Below the pieces are notes generated by a model, which saw nothing but the letters and a program-made list of their open reading frames with translations, was not told where the DNA came from and searched no databases. From Microbacterium aurum (GTDB lineage Bacteria; Actinomycetota; Actinomycetes; Actinomycetales; Microbacteriaceae), in assembly GCF_016907815.1 (NCBI RefSeq), contig NZ_JAFBCQ010000001.1, forward strand, positions 3,224,001 to 3,288,000: a stretch of 64,000 bases of DNA, in the 5' to 3' direction. Positions 8,337-16,338 of the stretch are shown here, in pieces. Numbering within the stretch: the first letter of the stretch is position 1; each line of letters begins with the position of its first letter. The translations under genes and the position numbers were made by a program.

Positions 8337-9741
8337 GGTGACGTCCCCTGGGGTGGTGGGTTTTCCGGCAGGGTCGTCGGCGTCGTAGACGTTGGTGAGC
8401 CATCGTGCGATGGTCAGTGAGTACCGATCAAAGTCACTCACAGGAAGACACAAACGCACGATGGCTCTTAACCAGTCTGCCCTCCTCGAGCTCCTCGGGG
8501 AACTGAAACTCACCGATGTCACCGACCGGATCCGAGTCGCGACCGAGACGCTCTATCAGGAGCTGATCGACGCGGAAGCGGCGGCGTTCATCGGCGCCGC
8601 CCCGTATGAGCGCACCGAGGGCCGCGTCGCGGTCCGCAACGGCTCCAGGCCCCGCACCCTGTCGACGACAGCCGGGGATCTGGAGCTGCGGATCCCGAAG
8701 CTGCGGGCCGGGTCCTTCTTCCCGTCGCTGCTGGAACGCCGCCGGAGGGTCGATCAGGCGTTGTTCGCGGTCGTGATGGAGGCCTACGTCCACGGCGTCT
8801 CGACCCGCAAGGTCGACGACCTCGTCAAGGCGCTGGGCGCGGACACCGGCATCTCCAAGTCGGAGGTGTCGCGGATCTGCGGCAACCTCGACGAGGACGT
8901 CGCGGCGTTCCGGGACCGGCCCCTCGCCGACAGCGCCTACCCGTACGTGTTCCTCGACGCGACCTATTGCAAGGCCCGGGTCGGCCGGCGGGTGGTCTCG
9001 CAGGCGGTCGTCGTTGCCGTGGGAGTCGCGGCCGACGGGCGGCGGGAGGTGCTCGGCTTCGAGGTCGGAGACACCGAGTCGCAGCCGTTCTGGACCACGT
9101 TCCTGCGCTCGTTGAAGGCGCGTGGGCTGGACGGGGTGAAGCTCGTGATCAGCGACGCGCACACCGGGCTGATCGCAGCGATCGAGACCGTGTTCGTCGG
9201 CTCCGCCTGGCAACGCTGCCGAGTGCATTTCATGCGGAACGTGCTCGCCAACGTCCCGAAGACGGCTGGCCCGATGGTCGCGTCGATCATCCGCACGATC
9301 TTCGCGCAGCCGGACACGGAGCACGTGTTCGCGCAGTTCCACGAGGTCGTCCGCATGCTCGCCAGGTCGCATCCGAAGGTCGCGGACATGCTCGAGGACG
9401 CCAAGAACGACATCCTCGCGTTCTGCGGATTCCCGCAGCAGCACTGGCGGCAGATCTGGTCCACGAACCCGCTCGAACGCGTCAACAAGGAGATCAAACG
9501 CCGCACCGACGTCGTCGGAACCTTCCCCAACCCCGCCGCGCTACTGCGCCTGGCCGGGCACGTCCTCATCGAGCAACACGACGAATGGGACGGCGCCGAC
9601 CGCCGCTACTTCAGCGAACACTCCATGAAGCTCCTGCAAGTCGAAGCAGAGGAGGTCGCGATCCCCGAACTCGCTGCGGCATAATCACAGAAGCTGACCC
9701 GCACGGTGTCGAGAAACTCCACCAACCAGCGGGACGTCACC
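8337..9741 (+). mobile_element. Complete IS256-family insertion sequence, 1405 bp
   Basis: The ends are imperfect inverted repeats of about 35 bp: 8337-8370 begins GGTGACGTCCC, and the reverse complement of 9707-9741 begins GGTGACGTCCCGCTGG with GGTGGAGTTTCTCGACA following. They match at about 26 positions after one gap. One transposase gene fills the element. It is bounded on both sides by the direct repeat GACCAGGG. Intact ends, intact transposase and a perfect duplication point to a recent, possibly still active insertion. Confidence 0.9.
8461..9684 (+). CDS. IS256-family transposase
   Basis: 407 residues from ATG at 8461; an in-frame GTG at 8392 is possible but unneeded. Features of the transposase_mut family: N-terminal TETLYQELIDAEAAAFIGA...ERTEGRVAVRNGSRPRTLST, first catalytic Asp in YPYVFLDATYCKAR, second in LVISDAHTG, the C/D-to-H region WQRCRVHFMRN, and the catalytic Glu in TNPLERVNKEIKRR followed by TDVVGTFPN. 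All DDE residues are present, so it should be functional. It catalyses cut-out, paste-in transposition through a circular intermediate. Confidence 0.95.
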   Translation: MALNQSALLELLGELKLTDVTDRIRVATETLYQELIDAEAAAFIGAAPYERTEGRVAVRNGSRPRTLSTTAGDLELRIPKLRAGSFFPSLLERRRRVDQALFAVVMEAYVHGVSTRKVDDLVKALGADTGISKSEVSRICGNLDEDVAAFRDRPLADSAYPYVFLDATYCKARVGRRVVSQAVVVAVGVAADGRREVLGFEVGDTESQPFWTTFLRSLKARGLDGVKLVISDAHTGLIAAIETVFVGSAWQRCRVHFMRNVLANVPKTAGPMVASIIRTIFAQPDTEHVFAQFHEVVRMLARSHPKVADMLEDAKNDILAFCGFPQQHWRQIWSTNPLERVNKEIKRRTDVVGTFPNPAALLRLAGHVLIEQHDEWDGADRRYFSEHSMKLLQVEAEEVAIPELAAA

Positions 9742-9749
9742 GACCAGGG
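9742..9749 (+). repeat. Target-site duplication, right copy (GACCAGGG)
   Basis: Identical to 8329-8336 and immediately outside the right inverted repeat. Removing the element plus one copy restores one continuous sequence (see findings). Confidence 0.85.
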
Positions 9750-9765
9750 ACTCAGCATGAAAGAA

Positions 9766-9807
9766 GGCATCCGGCGTATCTGGAGTATGTCAGACACGCC
9801 GGATGCC
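9766..9807. repeat. Large hairpin, REP-like palindrome
   Basis: GGCATCCGGCGT (9766-9777) and ACGCCGGATGCC (9796-9807) are exact reverse complements. The stem continues inward with TCTG/CAGA after one mismatch, leaving a loop of about 8 nt. There is no U-tract, so a palindromic repeat or cruciform is as likely as a terminator. Confidence 0.7.
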
Positions 9808-9818
9808 GCCCGTGGTGA

Positions 9819-9841
9819 ACCCCATCTTCGCCGAATGGGGT
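9819..9841 (-). terminator. Short hairpin after the 83-residue membrane protein gene
   Basis: ACCCCAT and ATGGGGT pair over 7 bp around a 9-nt loop, just 3' of the stop at 9852 on the minus strand. There is no U-run, so termination is plausible but not certain. Confidence 0.4.
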
Positions 9842-9851
9842 CACTATTGGT

Positions 9852-10103
9852 CTAGCTTCGATCCCCGTCGGAGGACTCTTGCTCCGCTGCCCGCATGATG
9901 TCGTGGTCCAGCCAAACAGATCCGAGGTAGAGCAATCCGAAGAGGAGCACGAATCCCACGACGGTTGTGAGCCACCACGGAACATACGGCTCGACCCACA
10001 TCGCAAGCAAGTAGTAGGCCAGGAGAGACCCGAACACGATCAGCACCCGAGGAACCGATCCGAACAGTGCTCGTCCGGCTTGGAAGCTAAACAGTCGTCG
10101 CAT
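9852..10103 (-). CDS. Small membrane protein of unknown function
   Basis: 83 residues from ATG at 10103 with AAGGA 5-9 nt upstream. Two strongly hydrophobic helices (VLIVFGSLLAYYLLAMWV and LTTVVGFVLLFGLLYLGSVWL) are separated by the short loop EPYVPWW; the tail DIMRAAEQESSDGDRS is acidic. It lies 6 bp after the truncated secreted-protein gene on the same strand, so the two were probably co-transcribed. I recognise no family. Confidence 0.65.
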   Translation of the reverse strand: MRRLFSFQAGRALFGSVPRVLIVFGSLLAYYLLAMWVEPYVPWWLTTVVGFVLLFGLLYLGSVWLDHDIMRAAEQESSDGDRS

Positions 10104-10109
10104 CTGTCC

Positions 10110-10691
10110 TTACTTGCAGTAGCTGTCTTTGTACTCAACGCCGCCAAGGATGCCGGGCCCGATGAGAACCTGCATGCACTTGCCGCTGGCGTAGATCGTA
10201 CCTGCTTTCGCGCTGAGTACCGCGAGGCTGGCAGCACAGGGGATCGCGAGCGCGACACCGGCGACGCCACCGAGCGACACGCAGAGTGCGAGCTTGCCGG
10301 GCATGGCCGAGTAGCGCATGTTGTAGGTCTCGCCACGATTCAGCTTGACGGTGGGCAGAACACCCATCCATGCAAACTTCGGGTCCGCGACGACCGGATA
10401 GGCAACGCCTGGCTGACGGTGATCAACGTACTGCACCAGTTTGTTGCCCTTGAGCGCGAAATGCGTCGACACCGCTACGCCATTCGCGTCGCGTGCCCAG
10501 GCCGGAAGGAGCATTGCGACAGGATTGCCCTCTTGGTCGAGGATGGCGAGCGTCCCGCCGCCCGTTTCTCGAAGCTCGGCGCCCTCAGGAATTGCGACGT
10601 CGTAGTCGTATTTGGTCGGGGAATCAGACCCGGAGAGACGGCACGACCCGCGTGATTGCGCGCTTCTCGAGCAGCCACGAAATCTGCGCAA
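10110..10691 (-). pseudogene. 5'-truncated secreted actinobacterial protein
   Basis: The last about 165 codons resemble a family of secreted actinobacterial proteins that I recall as having a SPTKYDYDV-like strand, IPEGAELRETGGG, DANGVAVSTHF and the marker AYPVVADP, here followed by a hydrophobic segment (LGGVAGVALAIPCAASLAVL) and several Cys. Family members start with a signal peptide and a longer N-terminal region; here the frame enters from MRRFRGCSRSAQSRGS, which looks like out-of-frame DNA. An adjacent minus frame (ATAGVETALAQISWLLEKRA, 10650-10730) may be the missing piece after a frameshift. I treat it as a remnant. Confidence 0.55.
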
Positions 10692-10741
10692 GCGCAGTTT
10701 CGACTCCCGCCGTCGCGTCTACGTCCGCCCCGCCCCACGCC

Positions 10742-10795
10742 GGACTCCGAGGAGATGGCGGATTCCGAGGAGATGGCGGATTCCGAGGAGATGCC
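10742..10795. repeat. Three tandem copies of an 18-bp unit, last copy in a hairpin
   Basis: Units at 10742-10759, 10760-10777 and 10778-10795 share GGATTCCGAGGAGATGGC with single changes. The first 13 bases of the third unit (10778-10790) are exactly complementary to 10807-10819 (CTCCTCGGAATCC), giving a 13-bp hairpin that also pairs ATGCC with GGCAT inside. No gene obviously uses it. Confidence 0.75.
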
Positions 10796-10906
10796 CGCGG
10801 CATCCGCTCCTCGGAATCCTGCACTCTCCTCGGCAACATGCGCGCGCGACGGTCGGATGCCGCGTGTCGCCCCCGCGGCCCGACAGCTCGTCAGGAGACT
10901 GACGGG

Positions 10907-11452
10907 ATGACGCTCGACCGCGACCGGTTGCTCGCCGTGGGGTGGATCGCGCTGTGCGCGGGGGCGCTCCTCGCCCCCGCCCTCGACACCGCCCACATCG
11001 TGGGTTACCGCATCCTGTGCCACAACGTGACCTCGGGCTGGGGCGCCAACCGGACCAACCTGTGCGCCGGAGCGCTGGGCGAGAGCATCATCTCGGTCGG
11101 CGGGGTCGTCGTGTGGCTCAGCGTGCTCGTCGCCGCATTCGGCTCCCTCGCGTGCGGCATCGCGGCGCGACGCGCCCTGCCCGACCGGCGGGCGGCCGCG
11201 CGTCGGCTGATCGCCTCGAGCGTCGTCTATGCGGCGTCGGTGGTCGCCGAGTTCATCCGTCTCGGCATCGCCGGCGTCACCCCGCTGGCGGCAATGCCGT
11301 TCGCCTCGATCATCCCTGCCGGCATCCTGCTGGTGTGGCTGGTGCTCCTCGGCGTCGTGACGCTCGCGTACCGCGCGTGGGTGCGGCGACTCCGACGGCC
11401 GCGTCGCGGCATCCCCTTGCCTCCGTCTCCGCCCCGTTCCACGATGGAGTGA
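10907..11452 (+). CDS. Four-helix integral membrane protein, unknown function
   Basis: 181 residues from ATG at 10907, with AGGAG 10 nt upstream. An upstream extension of the same frame crosses the tandem repeat and is rejected. Four hydrophobic helices are visible (LAVGWIALCAGALLAPAL, VGGVVVWLSVLVAAFGSLAC, ASSVVYAASVVAEFIRLGIA, IIPAGILLVWLVLLGVVTLAY). The short extracellular loop CHNVTSGWGANRTNLC has two Cys. The C-terminus is basic. I recognise no named family. It is followed after 30 bp by a gene fragment. Confidence 0.7.
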   Translation: MTLDRDRLLAVGWIALCAGALLAPALDTAHIVGYRILCHNVTSGWGANRTNLCAGALGESIISVGGVVVWLSVLVAAFGSLACGIAARRALPDRRAAARRLIASSVVYAASVVAEFIRLGIAGVTPLAAMPFASIIPAGILLVWLVLLGVVTLAYRAWVRRLRRPRRGIPLPPSPPRSTME

Positions 11453-11482
11453 TGGGCGCACCGCGCCCAGAGGGAGACGACG

Positions 11483-11572
11483 ATGGCGACGACTCTGATG
11501 GTGGACTACATCATCTCGCTCGACGGCTACGGGGCGGGCGAGGGGTGGCCCGGCTTCTGGGGCCTCGAAGGC
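11483..11572 (+). pseudogene. 5' fragment of a dihydrofolate-reductase/RibD-C family gene
   Basis: A good ribosome site (AGGGAG) and ATG at 11483 start MATTLMVDYIISLDGYGAGE...FWGLEG, the opening strand and loop of the dihydrofolate-reductase-like (RibD C-terminal domain) family. After about 30 codons the similarity stops and the DNA becomes the antisense of the subtilase remnant. Only about one sixth of the gene remains. Confidence 0.7.
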
Positions 11573-13122
11573 GACCCCGTCGGACTGCCGCACGCCGAGG
11601 AACGGGATCGTCACCAGGTACGGCTCGCCGGTGTCGGCGTTCGAGGTGATCACGCCCTCGTACGGCGGCAGATCGTCGGTGTTGTTCACCATGAGCACCG
11701 CGGCGGCCCCGGCCTGCTGGCCGTGGATCTTCTTCGCGACGCGGGCGCAGTCGCCGCGGTCGACGACCGCGAGCTGGTTGCCCCCCTCGACGACACCGGC
11801 GGCGGTGAACGCCTCCGGCGAGCACCCGAGGGCGTTCTCGCACGTCAGGCGCACCACCTCGAGCTCGCCGAGACCGTGGAGGTCCGCGCCGTTGGCGTTG
11901 ATGGCTTCCACCGTCGCGCCCCCCCACGGTGACCGTGGCGCCCGGGAAGCTCTCGGCGCTGTCGACCGCCGAGACCGCGATGACACCGTCGCCGGTGCCC
12001 GGCGAGCTGGTGAGATACGGGTTGTGTCCCGCGTTGCCGGCCGAGGCGACCACCACGACGCCCGCGCCGACCGCGTTGGCGGCCGCCACGGCATCCGGGT
12101 CATCTCCACGCCCGAAGGAGGATCCGAGCGACAGGTTCACGACATCCATGCCGTGCTCGACCGCCCAGTCCAGGGCGGGCACGACGACATCCGTCGACCC
12201 CTCGCAGCCGAACACGCGCACGGCGTACAGGTCGACCTGGGGCGCGACGCCCGGACCGACGCGGAACGTGTTCGACGGCGTGGACTCGTCGTACGGACCC
12301 GGGTAGGTCGTCCCGTCGGCGAGGACGCCGGAGCCGCCGGTCGTGCCGGCGACGTGGGAGCCGTGGCCGTTGCAGTCCAGCGGGTTGTCGTCGGGGTGCG
12401 GGACGGGCTGGTAGGCGTCGCTGGAGGAATCGGCGTTGTAGTCGTCGCCGACGAGGTCGATGCCGCCCTTGACGCGCGGCGCATCCGGGCCAAACCATGC
12501 CGGGTCGGCGGGCTGGGCCTCCGCCGCGTGCGCCGCCTCGTAGGCCTCGGTCGCGCCGGGGCCGCCGAAGGTGGCGTGCGTGTAGTCGATGCCCGTGTCG
12601 ATGATCGCGACCTTGACGTTCTGGCCGGTGTAGCCGGTGTTCTGGCACACCTGCGGCAACCCCAGGAACGGCACCGAGACGGCGTTGTCGACGGCGTAGG
12701 TGCGCACGGGGTGCACCGCCACGACGCCGGGCAGCGACGCGACGGCGTCGACCTGGTCGACGGGCACCGAGGCCTGGAAGCCGTTGTAGGCCGACTGCGT
12801 CTGGGCCTGGATCTCGCCGCCCTTGCTGGTGATCGTCCCCCGGATGGAGTCCTGCGCCTTCTTGAGCTTGCCCTTGACGTCGCCGCGCTCACCCGGGGTG
12901 AGCTCGCGGCCCTTCTCTGCCTGGACGACGGCGACGGGGTCGCCGGTCATCTCGATCACGACCGTCACGCGTCCGTCCGCGCCGATCGCCGCGGAGCGGA
13001 ACGAGGAGTCCACGGTGCCGTGCGAGGCGGCCGCCGCGAATCGGGATGCCGGGTCGCCGTCCGGACTGGCCGCGAGTGCGGCGCTGGAGGGCAGGCGCAG
13101 CGCGATCGCCGGGTGTCGTCGA
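11573..13122 (-). pseudogene. Subtilisin-family (S8) protease remnant, frameshifted and truncated at both ends
   Basis: Minus-strand coding similarity begins without a start codon directly after the stop of the ABC permease (13123); the signal peptide is gone. It continues through a propeptide (VVAVHPVRTYAVDN), catalytic Asp (VAIIDTGIDYTHATF), catalytic His (CNGHGSHVAGTTGG) and the Asn oxyanion region (VVVASAGNAGHNP). At a run of C residues near 11930 the frame shifts by one. The PA-domain sequence (ATVEAINANGADLHG...VVDRGDCARVAKK...AVLMVNNTDD) continues in the new frame until about 11573. The GTSMA region with the catalytic Ser is absent. It cannot make an active protease. Confidence 0.85.
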
Positions 13123-14208
13123 CTACGCGATGCGGGTACCGGGCGGCAGCTGGCGAGCGGGCGTCCGGGTGCGCGCCCACGCCCACCACAGCAGCAGGAC
13201 GGCCAGGGCCAGCTGCACTCCGAGCCCGACGAACCATCCCGGCACGGTCTGGTCGATGATCTCCTCGGGTGTCGGGTAGTCGCTCTCGCCGAAGGAGTAC
13301 GTCGGATCGCACTCGTCCCAGCGCGTCTCGAGATCGGGCGTGCGCTGCGCGCTGCGCACGGTGTACTTCAGCGACCCGAACAGATCGTCCGGGTTGCCGT
13401 ACCGGTCGAAGCTCGTCGGCACGGCGTCGGCGAGGATGACGAACGGATTCGCCGACAGCAACCACCACACCCGGTCGAAGCGAGGGACGGGGTAGGTCGT
13501 GCGGGTCCACTCGCCGCACACCATCTGCTCGGGGTCGTCCCAGCAATCGTCCGATCCGTCCTTGCACAGCGGGCCGTTGTCGCCGTACTCGGCCGACCGC
13601 GACAGGGAGACGCCCTCGCTGGCGGTGGCGGTGCCGATGAGCCCGAAGCCGATCACGGTGCCGACGGCGAGGGCGGCGACGACCAGATAGGTGACGGCGA
13701 CGGAGAAGAGGGGACGGGCGAGGATGCCGGACAGCGCCACCCCGATCGCGGCGATGACGCCGGTTTCGACGACGAGGACGGCGAGCGAGATCAGGACGGT
13801 CCAGGGGTTGACCCCGCCCGCGAGCGTTGCGATCACGAGGAACGGCGCGGCGACGCCGGCGAAGGCGAGACCGGTGATCCACGCCGCGAGGAACTTGCCG
13901 AGGAGGATCTCGCCGGTGGTGACGAGCGTCACCTGCACGGGCGCGAGGGTCGCGGCATCCCGGTCGCCGTTGATGCTGTTGCCGCTGAGGGTCGGGGAGA
14001 CGAGGAGCACCAGGAGCAGGGTGACGTACACGACGATCGAGTACACGCCCGGGCCGGCCATGCCCCAGCCGCCGTAGCCGAGGAACGACAGTGCGGTCAC
14101 ACCCACGAGCAGCAGTGCGAACACGCCGAGCAGCACGTACCACGACACCGTCCGCACGCGCTGGAGCAGCTCGAGGCGCGCGATCGTCCACAGACGCGAC
14201 AGGTTCAC
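13123..14208 (-). CDS. ABC-2 type transporter permease
   Basis: 361 residues. The N-terminus MNLSRLWTIARLELLQRVRT leads into about six membrane helices with a large extracytoplasmic loop (about 195-310) that contains Cys residues. The motif SPTLSGNSINGDRDAATLAPVQ is typical of ABC-2 permeases. It pairs with the ATPase upstream (ATGA overlap, 14205-14208) and so forms a two-gene export system. The substrate cannot be told from sequence. Confidence 0.9.
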   Translation of the reverse strand: MNLSRLWTIARLELLQRVRTVSWYVLLGVFALLLVGVTALSFLGYGGWGMAGPGVYSIVVYVTLLLVLLVSPTLSGNSINGDRDAATLAPVQVTLVTTGEILLGKFLAAWITGLAFAGVAAPFLVIATLAGGVNPWTVLISLAVLVVETGVIAAIGVALSGILARPLFSVAVTYLVVAALAVGTVIGFGLIGTATASEGVSLSRSAEYGDNGPLCKDGSDDCWDDPEQMVCGEWTRTTYPVPRFDRVWWLLSANPFVILADAVPTSFDRYGNPDDLFGSLKYTVRSAQRTPDLETRWDECDPTYSFGESDYPTPEEIIDQTVPGWFVGLGVQLALAVLLLWWAWARTRTPARQLPPGTRIA

Positions 14209-15137
14209 GCGCGGCCCCCTTCGAGGTCGAGGAAGGTGTGTTCGAGCAGGCCCGTGGCGGCGGCGAACTCGGCGACCGGGAGTCCCGCGGCCACGAGCGC
14301 AGCCAGCGCCGACGCCGCCTCGACATCGCCCGCGAAGCCGACGAGCAGGTCGCGCCGGTCGATGGGGATGAGGGCGGCGTCAAGCCCGAGCGCCTGCGCC
14401 ACCGGGAGGACGGCCGCGACGGGCTCGCGGTCGGCCAGGCGGATGCGCCACGTGCGTCGCCGCGTCGCGGCGGCGGCGACGCGGTCGCTGCTGACGGTCG
14501 CGCCTTCCACGAGGAACACGGCGTCGTCGACGACCTCCTCGAGTTCGGACAGGATGTGGCTCGAGATGAGGATGGTGCGACCCTCGGCGGCGAGGCGCCG
14601 CAGCAGCACGCGCAGGTCGATGCGCGCCTGCGGATCGAGGCCCGACGCGGGCTCGTCCAGCAGCAGCACTCGCGGGTCGTGGACGAGGGCGCGGGCGAGA
14701 CCCAGCCGCTGCTTCTGCCCGCGCGACAGCACGCGGGCCGGCGCATCGGCCAGGTGCGTGAGCCCCACCTCGGCGAGCAGTCGCGCCGCGCCGCCCGCGG
14801 CCGCCGCGGCATCGAGCCCGTACAGTCGCGACGTCATCACGAGCGTCTCGCGTGCCGTCAGCGACGGCCACGCGCCGAGCGCGTCGGGCATCCAGCCGAG
14901 GATCGCGCGCGCCGCATCGGGCTGGGCGACAGGGTCGATGCCGCCGATGCGGATCGTCCCGGCGTCGGGCGCGAGCAGTGAGGCGAGCATGAGCAGCAGG
15001 GTCGTCTTGCCCGAGCCGTTGGGCCCGACGAGGCCCGTGACGGCTCCGGCGCGCGCCTCGAGGTTCACCTCGCGGACAGCCTGGACGGCCCCGAAGGAGC
15101 GACGTACACCGGACGCGACGATCCCGAGGTCGGTCAT
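14205..15137 (-). CDS. ABC transporter ATP-binding protein (ABC-2 partner)
   Basis: 310 residues. Walker A GPNGSGKTT (about 38-46), Q-loop region GWMPDALGAWPSLT, signature LSRGQKQRLGLARAL, Walker B VLLLDEP, D-loop ASGLDPQAR and switch His in ISSHILSELEEV are all present. A C-terminal extension of about 90 residues is common in ABC-2 ATPases. The TAGGGT box (15144-15149) 6 nt before the ATG suggests a leaderless mRNA. The next gene on the strand is the permease, coupled by a 4-bp overlap. Confidence 0.93.
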   Translation of the reverse strand: MTDLGIVASGVRRSFGAVQAVREVNLEARAGAVTGLVGPNGSGKTTLLLMLASLLAPDAGTIRIGGIDPVAQPDAARAILGWMPDALGAWPSLTARETLVMTSRLYGLDAAAAAGGAARLLAEVGLTHLADAPARVLSRGQKQRLGLARALVHDPRVLLLDEPASGLDPQARIDLRVLLRRLAAEGRTILISSHILSELEEVVDDAVFLVEGATVSSDRVAAAATRRRTWRIRLADREPVAAVLPVAQALGLDAALIPIDRRDLLVGFAGDVEAASALAALVAAGLPVAEFAAATGLLEHTFLDLEGGRA

Positions 15138-15143
15138 GACCTC

Positions 15144-15149
15144 ACCCTA
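15144..15149 (-). promoter_or_regulatory. Leaderless-type -10 box TAGGGT, ABC ATPase
   Basis: TAGGGT, 6 nt before the ATG at 15137. Confidence 0.5.
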
Positions 15150-15172
15150 GGGGGTCGCCGCGGCTGCGCCCG

Positions 15173-16183
15173 TCATCCTCGGAAGAAGGCGACCCCGAGA
15201 TCGGGATGGTCGACGAAGACGCCGTCGACCCCGGCATCCGCGATCATGCGCCACTCCGCGGCATAGTCGCCGAACTCGGCCTTCGCCCGCCCTCGCCGGA
15301 ACTGCCCGACGAGAAACGCGTTCTCCGGGCGACAGGTCCACGTGAAGACGCGCAAGCCGCGGGCGTGCGCGTCGGCGACGACGGATGCCGGGCCGGTCGC
15401 CCGGCCGAGCTTGTCGGGAGCGAGGATCATACGCTTGTCGACGCTGATGCCGTCCACCCGGCCGACGAGGCGGTCAAGCCCCGCAGGCGTCGCCTGTTCG
15501 CGGTAGGTCGGCGCGGCGCGCCCCTGACGCGCGACGAGGTCGTACGGGCTTCCCGCGGCCTCGAGCAGGTAGATGTAGGTGCCGCGGACCCCCTCGGCGC
15601 GGACGGCCTCGAGCACCGTCTGCTCGAACGATTCCAGGTAGAGGGGCAGTCGACCCGTCGCCCAGCCGGCGTCGCGCAGCTCTGCCGCGATGGCGCCCGC
15701 GACGTCGTAGCCCAGCCCGGAGAAGTACGTCGCGTGCTTGATCTCCAGCACGACGCCGATCTCGCGCCCCTGGTCGAGCGAGGCCTGACGGACGAGGTCG
15801 AGCACGTCGCGCAGCCGCAGCGGCGGCTGCTCGCCGTCGAACGACGCGCTGGCGGCACGCAGCTGCGGCAGGCGCTCGCGGCAGCGCAGCGTCGCCAGCT
15901 CGTCCCAGGTGAAGTCCTCGGTGAACCACCCGGTGTGCTCGGCGCCGTCGATCGTCTTGGTCGTGCGACGCCGCGCGAACTCCGGGTGGTCGGCGACGTC
16001 GGTGGTCGCGCCGATCTCGTTCTCGTGCCGCACGACGAGCACGCCGTCGGCGGTGAAGACGACGTCCGGCTCGACGGCGTCGACGCCGAGGGCGAGCGCA
16101 AGGTCGTACGACGAGCGCGTGTGCTCCGGGCGGTACCCGGGCGCACCGCGGTGTCCGATGACCAGCGGCCGGCGTCGAGGCAT
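15173..16183 (-). CDS. Glycerophosphodiester phosphodiesterase
   Basis: 336 residues. GDPD motifs: IGHRGAPGYRPEHT (catalytic His and Glu), AVEPDVVFTADGVLVVRHE (metal ligands and second His), and later EIKHATYF, SFEQTVL, FTWTCRPEN and GVDGVFVDHPDLG. It hydrolyses glycerophosphodiesters to glycerol-3-phosphate and an alcohol. There is no signal peptide, so it is probably cytoplasmic. A TAGCCT box (16190-16195) 6 nt before the ATG suggests leaderless expression. The neighbouring ABC genes have their own box, so an operon is not implied. Confidence 0.93.
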   Translation of the reverse strand: MPRRRPLVIGHRGAPGYRPEHTRSSYDLALALGVDAVEPDVVFTADGVLVVRHENEIGATTDVADHPEFARRRTTKTIDGAEHTGWFTEDFTWDELATLRCRERLPQLRAASASFDGEQPPLRLRDVLDLVRQASLDQGREIGVVLEIKHATYFSGLGYDVAGAIAAELRDAGWATGRLPLYLESFEQTVLEAVRAEGVRGTYIYLLEAAGSPYDLVARQGRAAPTYREQATPAGLDRLVGRVDGISVDKRMILAPDKLGRATGPASVVADAHARGLRVFTWTCRPENAFLVGQFRRGRAKAEFGDYAAEWRMIADAGVDGVFVDHPDLGVAFFRG

Positions 16184-16189
16184 GCGTCC

Positions 16190-16195
16190 AGGCTA
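16190..16195 (-). promoter_or_regulatory. Leaderless-type -10 box TAGCCT, glycerophosphodiesterase
   Basis: TAGCCT, 6 nt before the ATG at 16183. Confidence 0.5.
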
Positions 16196-16338
16196 TCGAC
16201 GCGGGCCGGCCCACCCGGCGCGGATGCCGGGTTCAAAGGGTGCTCACAGGGCCGCACCTGCCACCGAGAACCGCCGTCGGATACGCTGGAATCCCGCAGT
16301 ACCCGCTGCGGCCATCCTCGTATTGGAGTGAGACCACA

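Noticed and set aside
10475..12109. 544-codon minus-strand open frame as one protein
   Set aside because: Only its first about 125 codons (PA-domain sequence) are real and belong to the frameshifted subtilase; the rest runs antisense through an intact membrane-protein gene.
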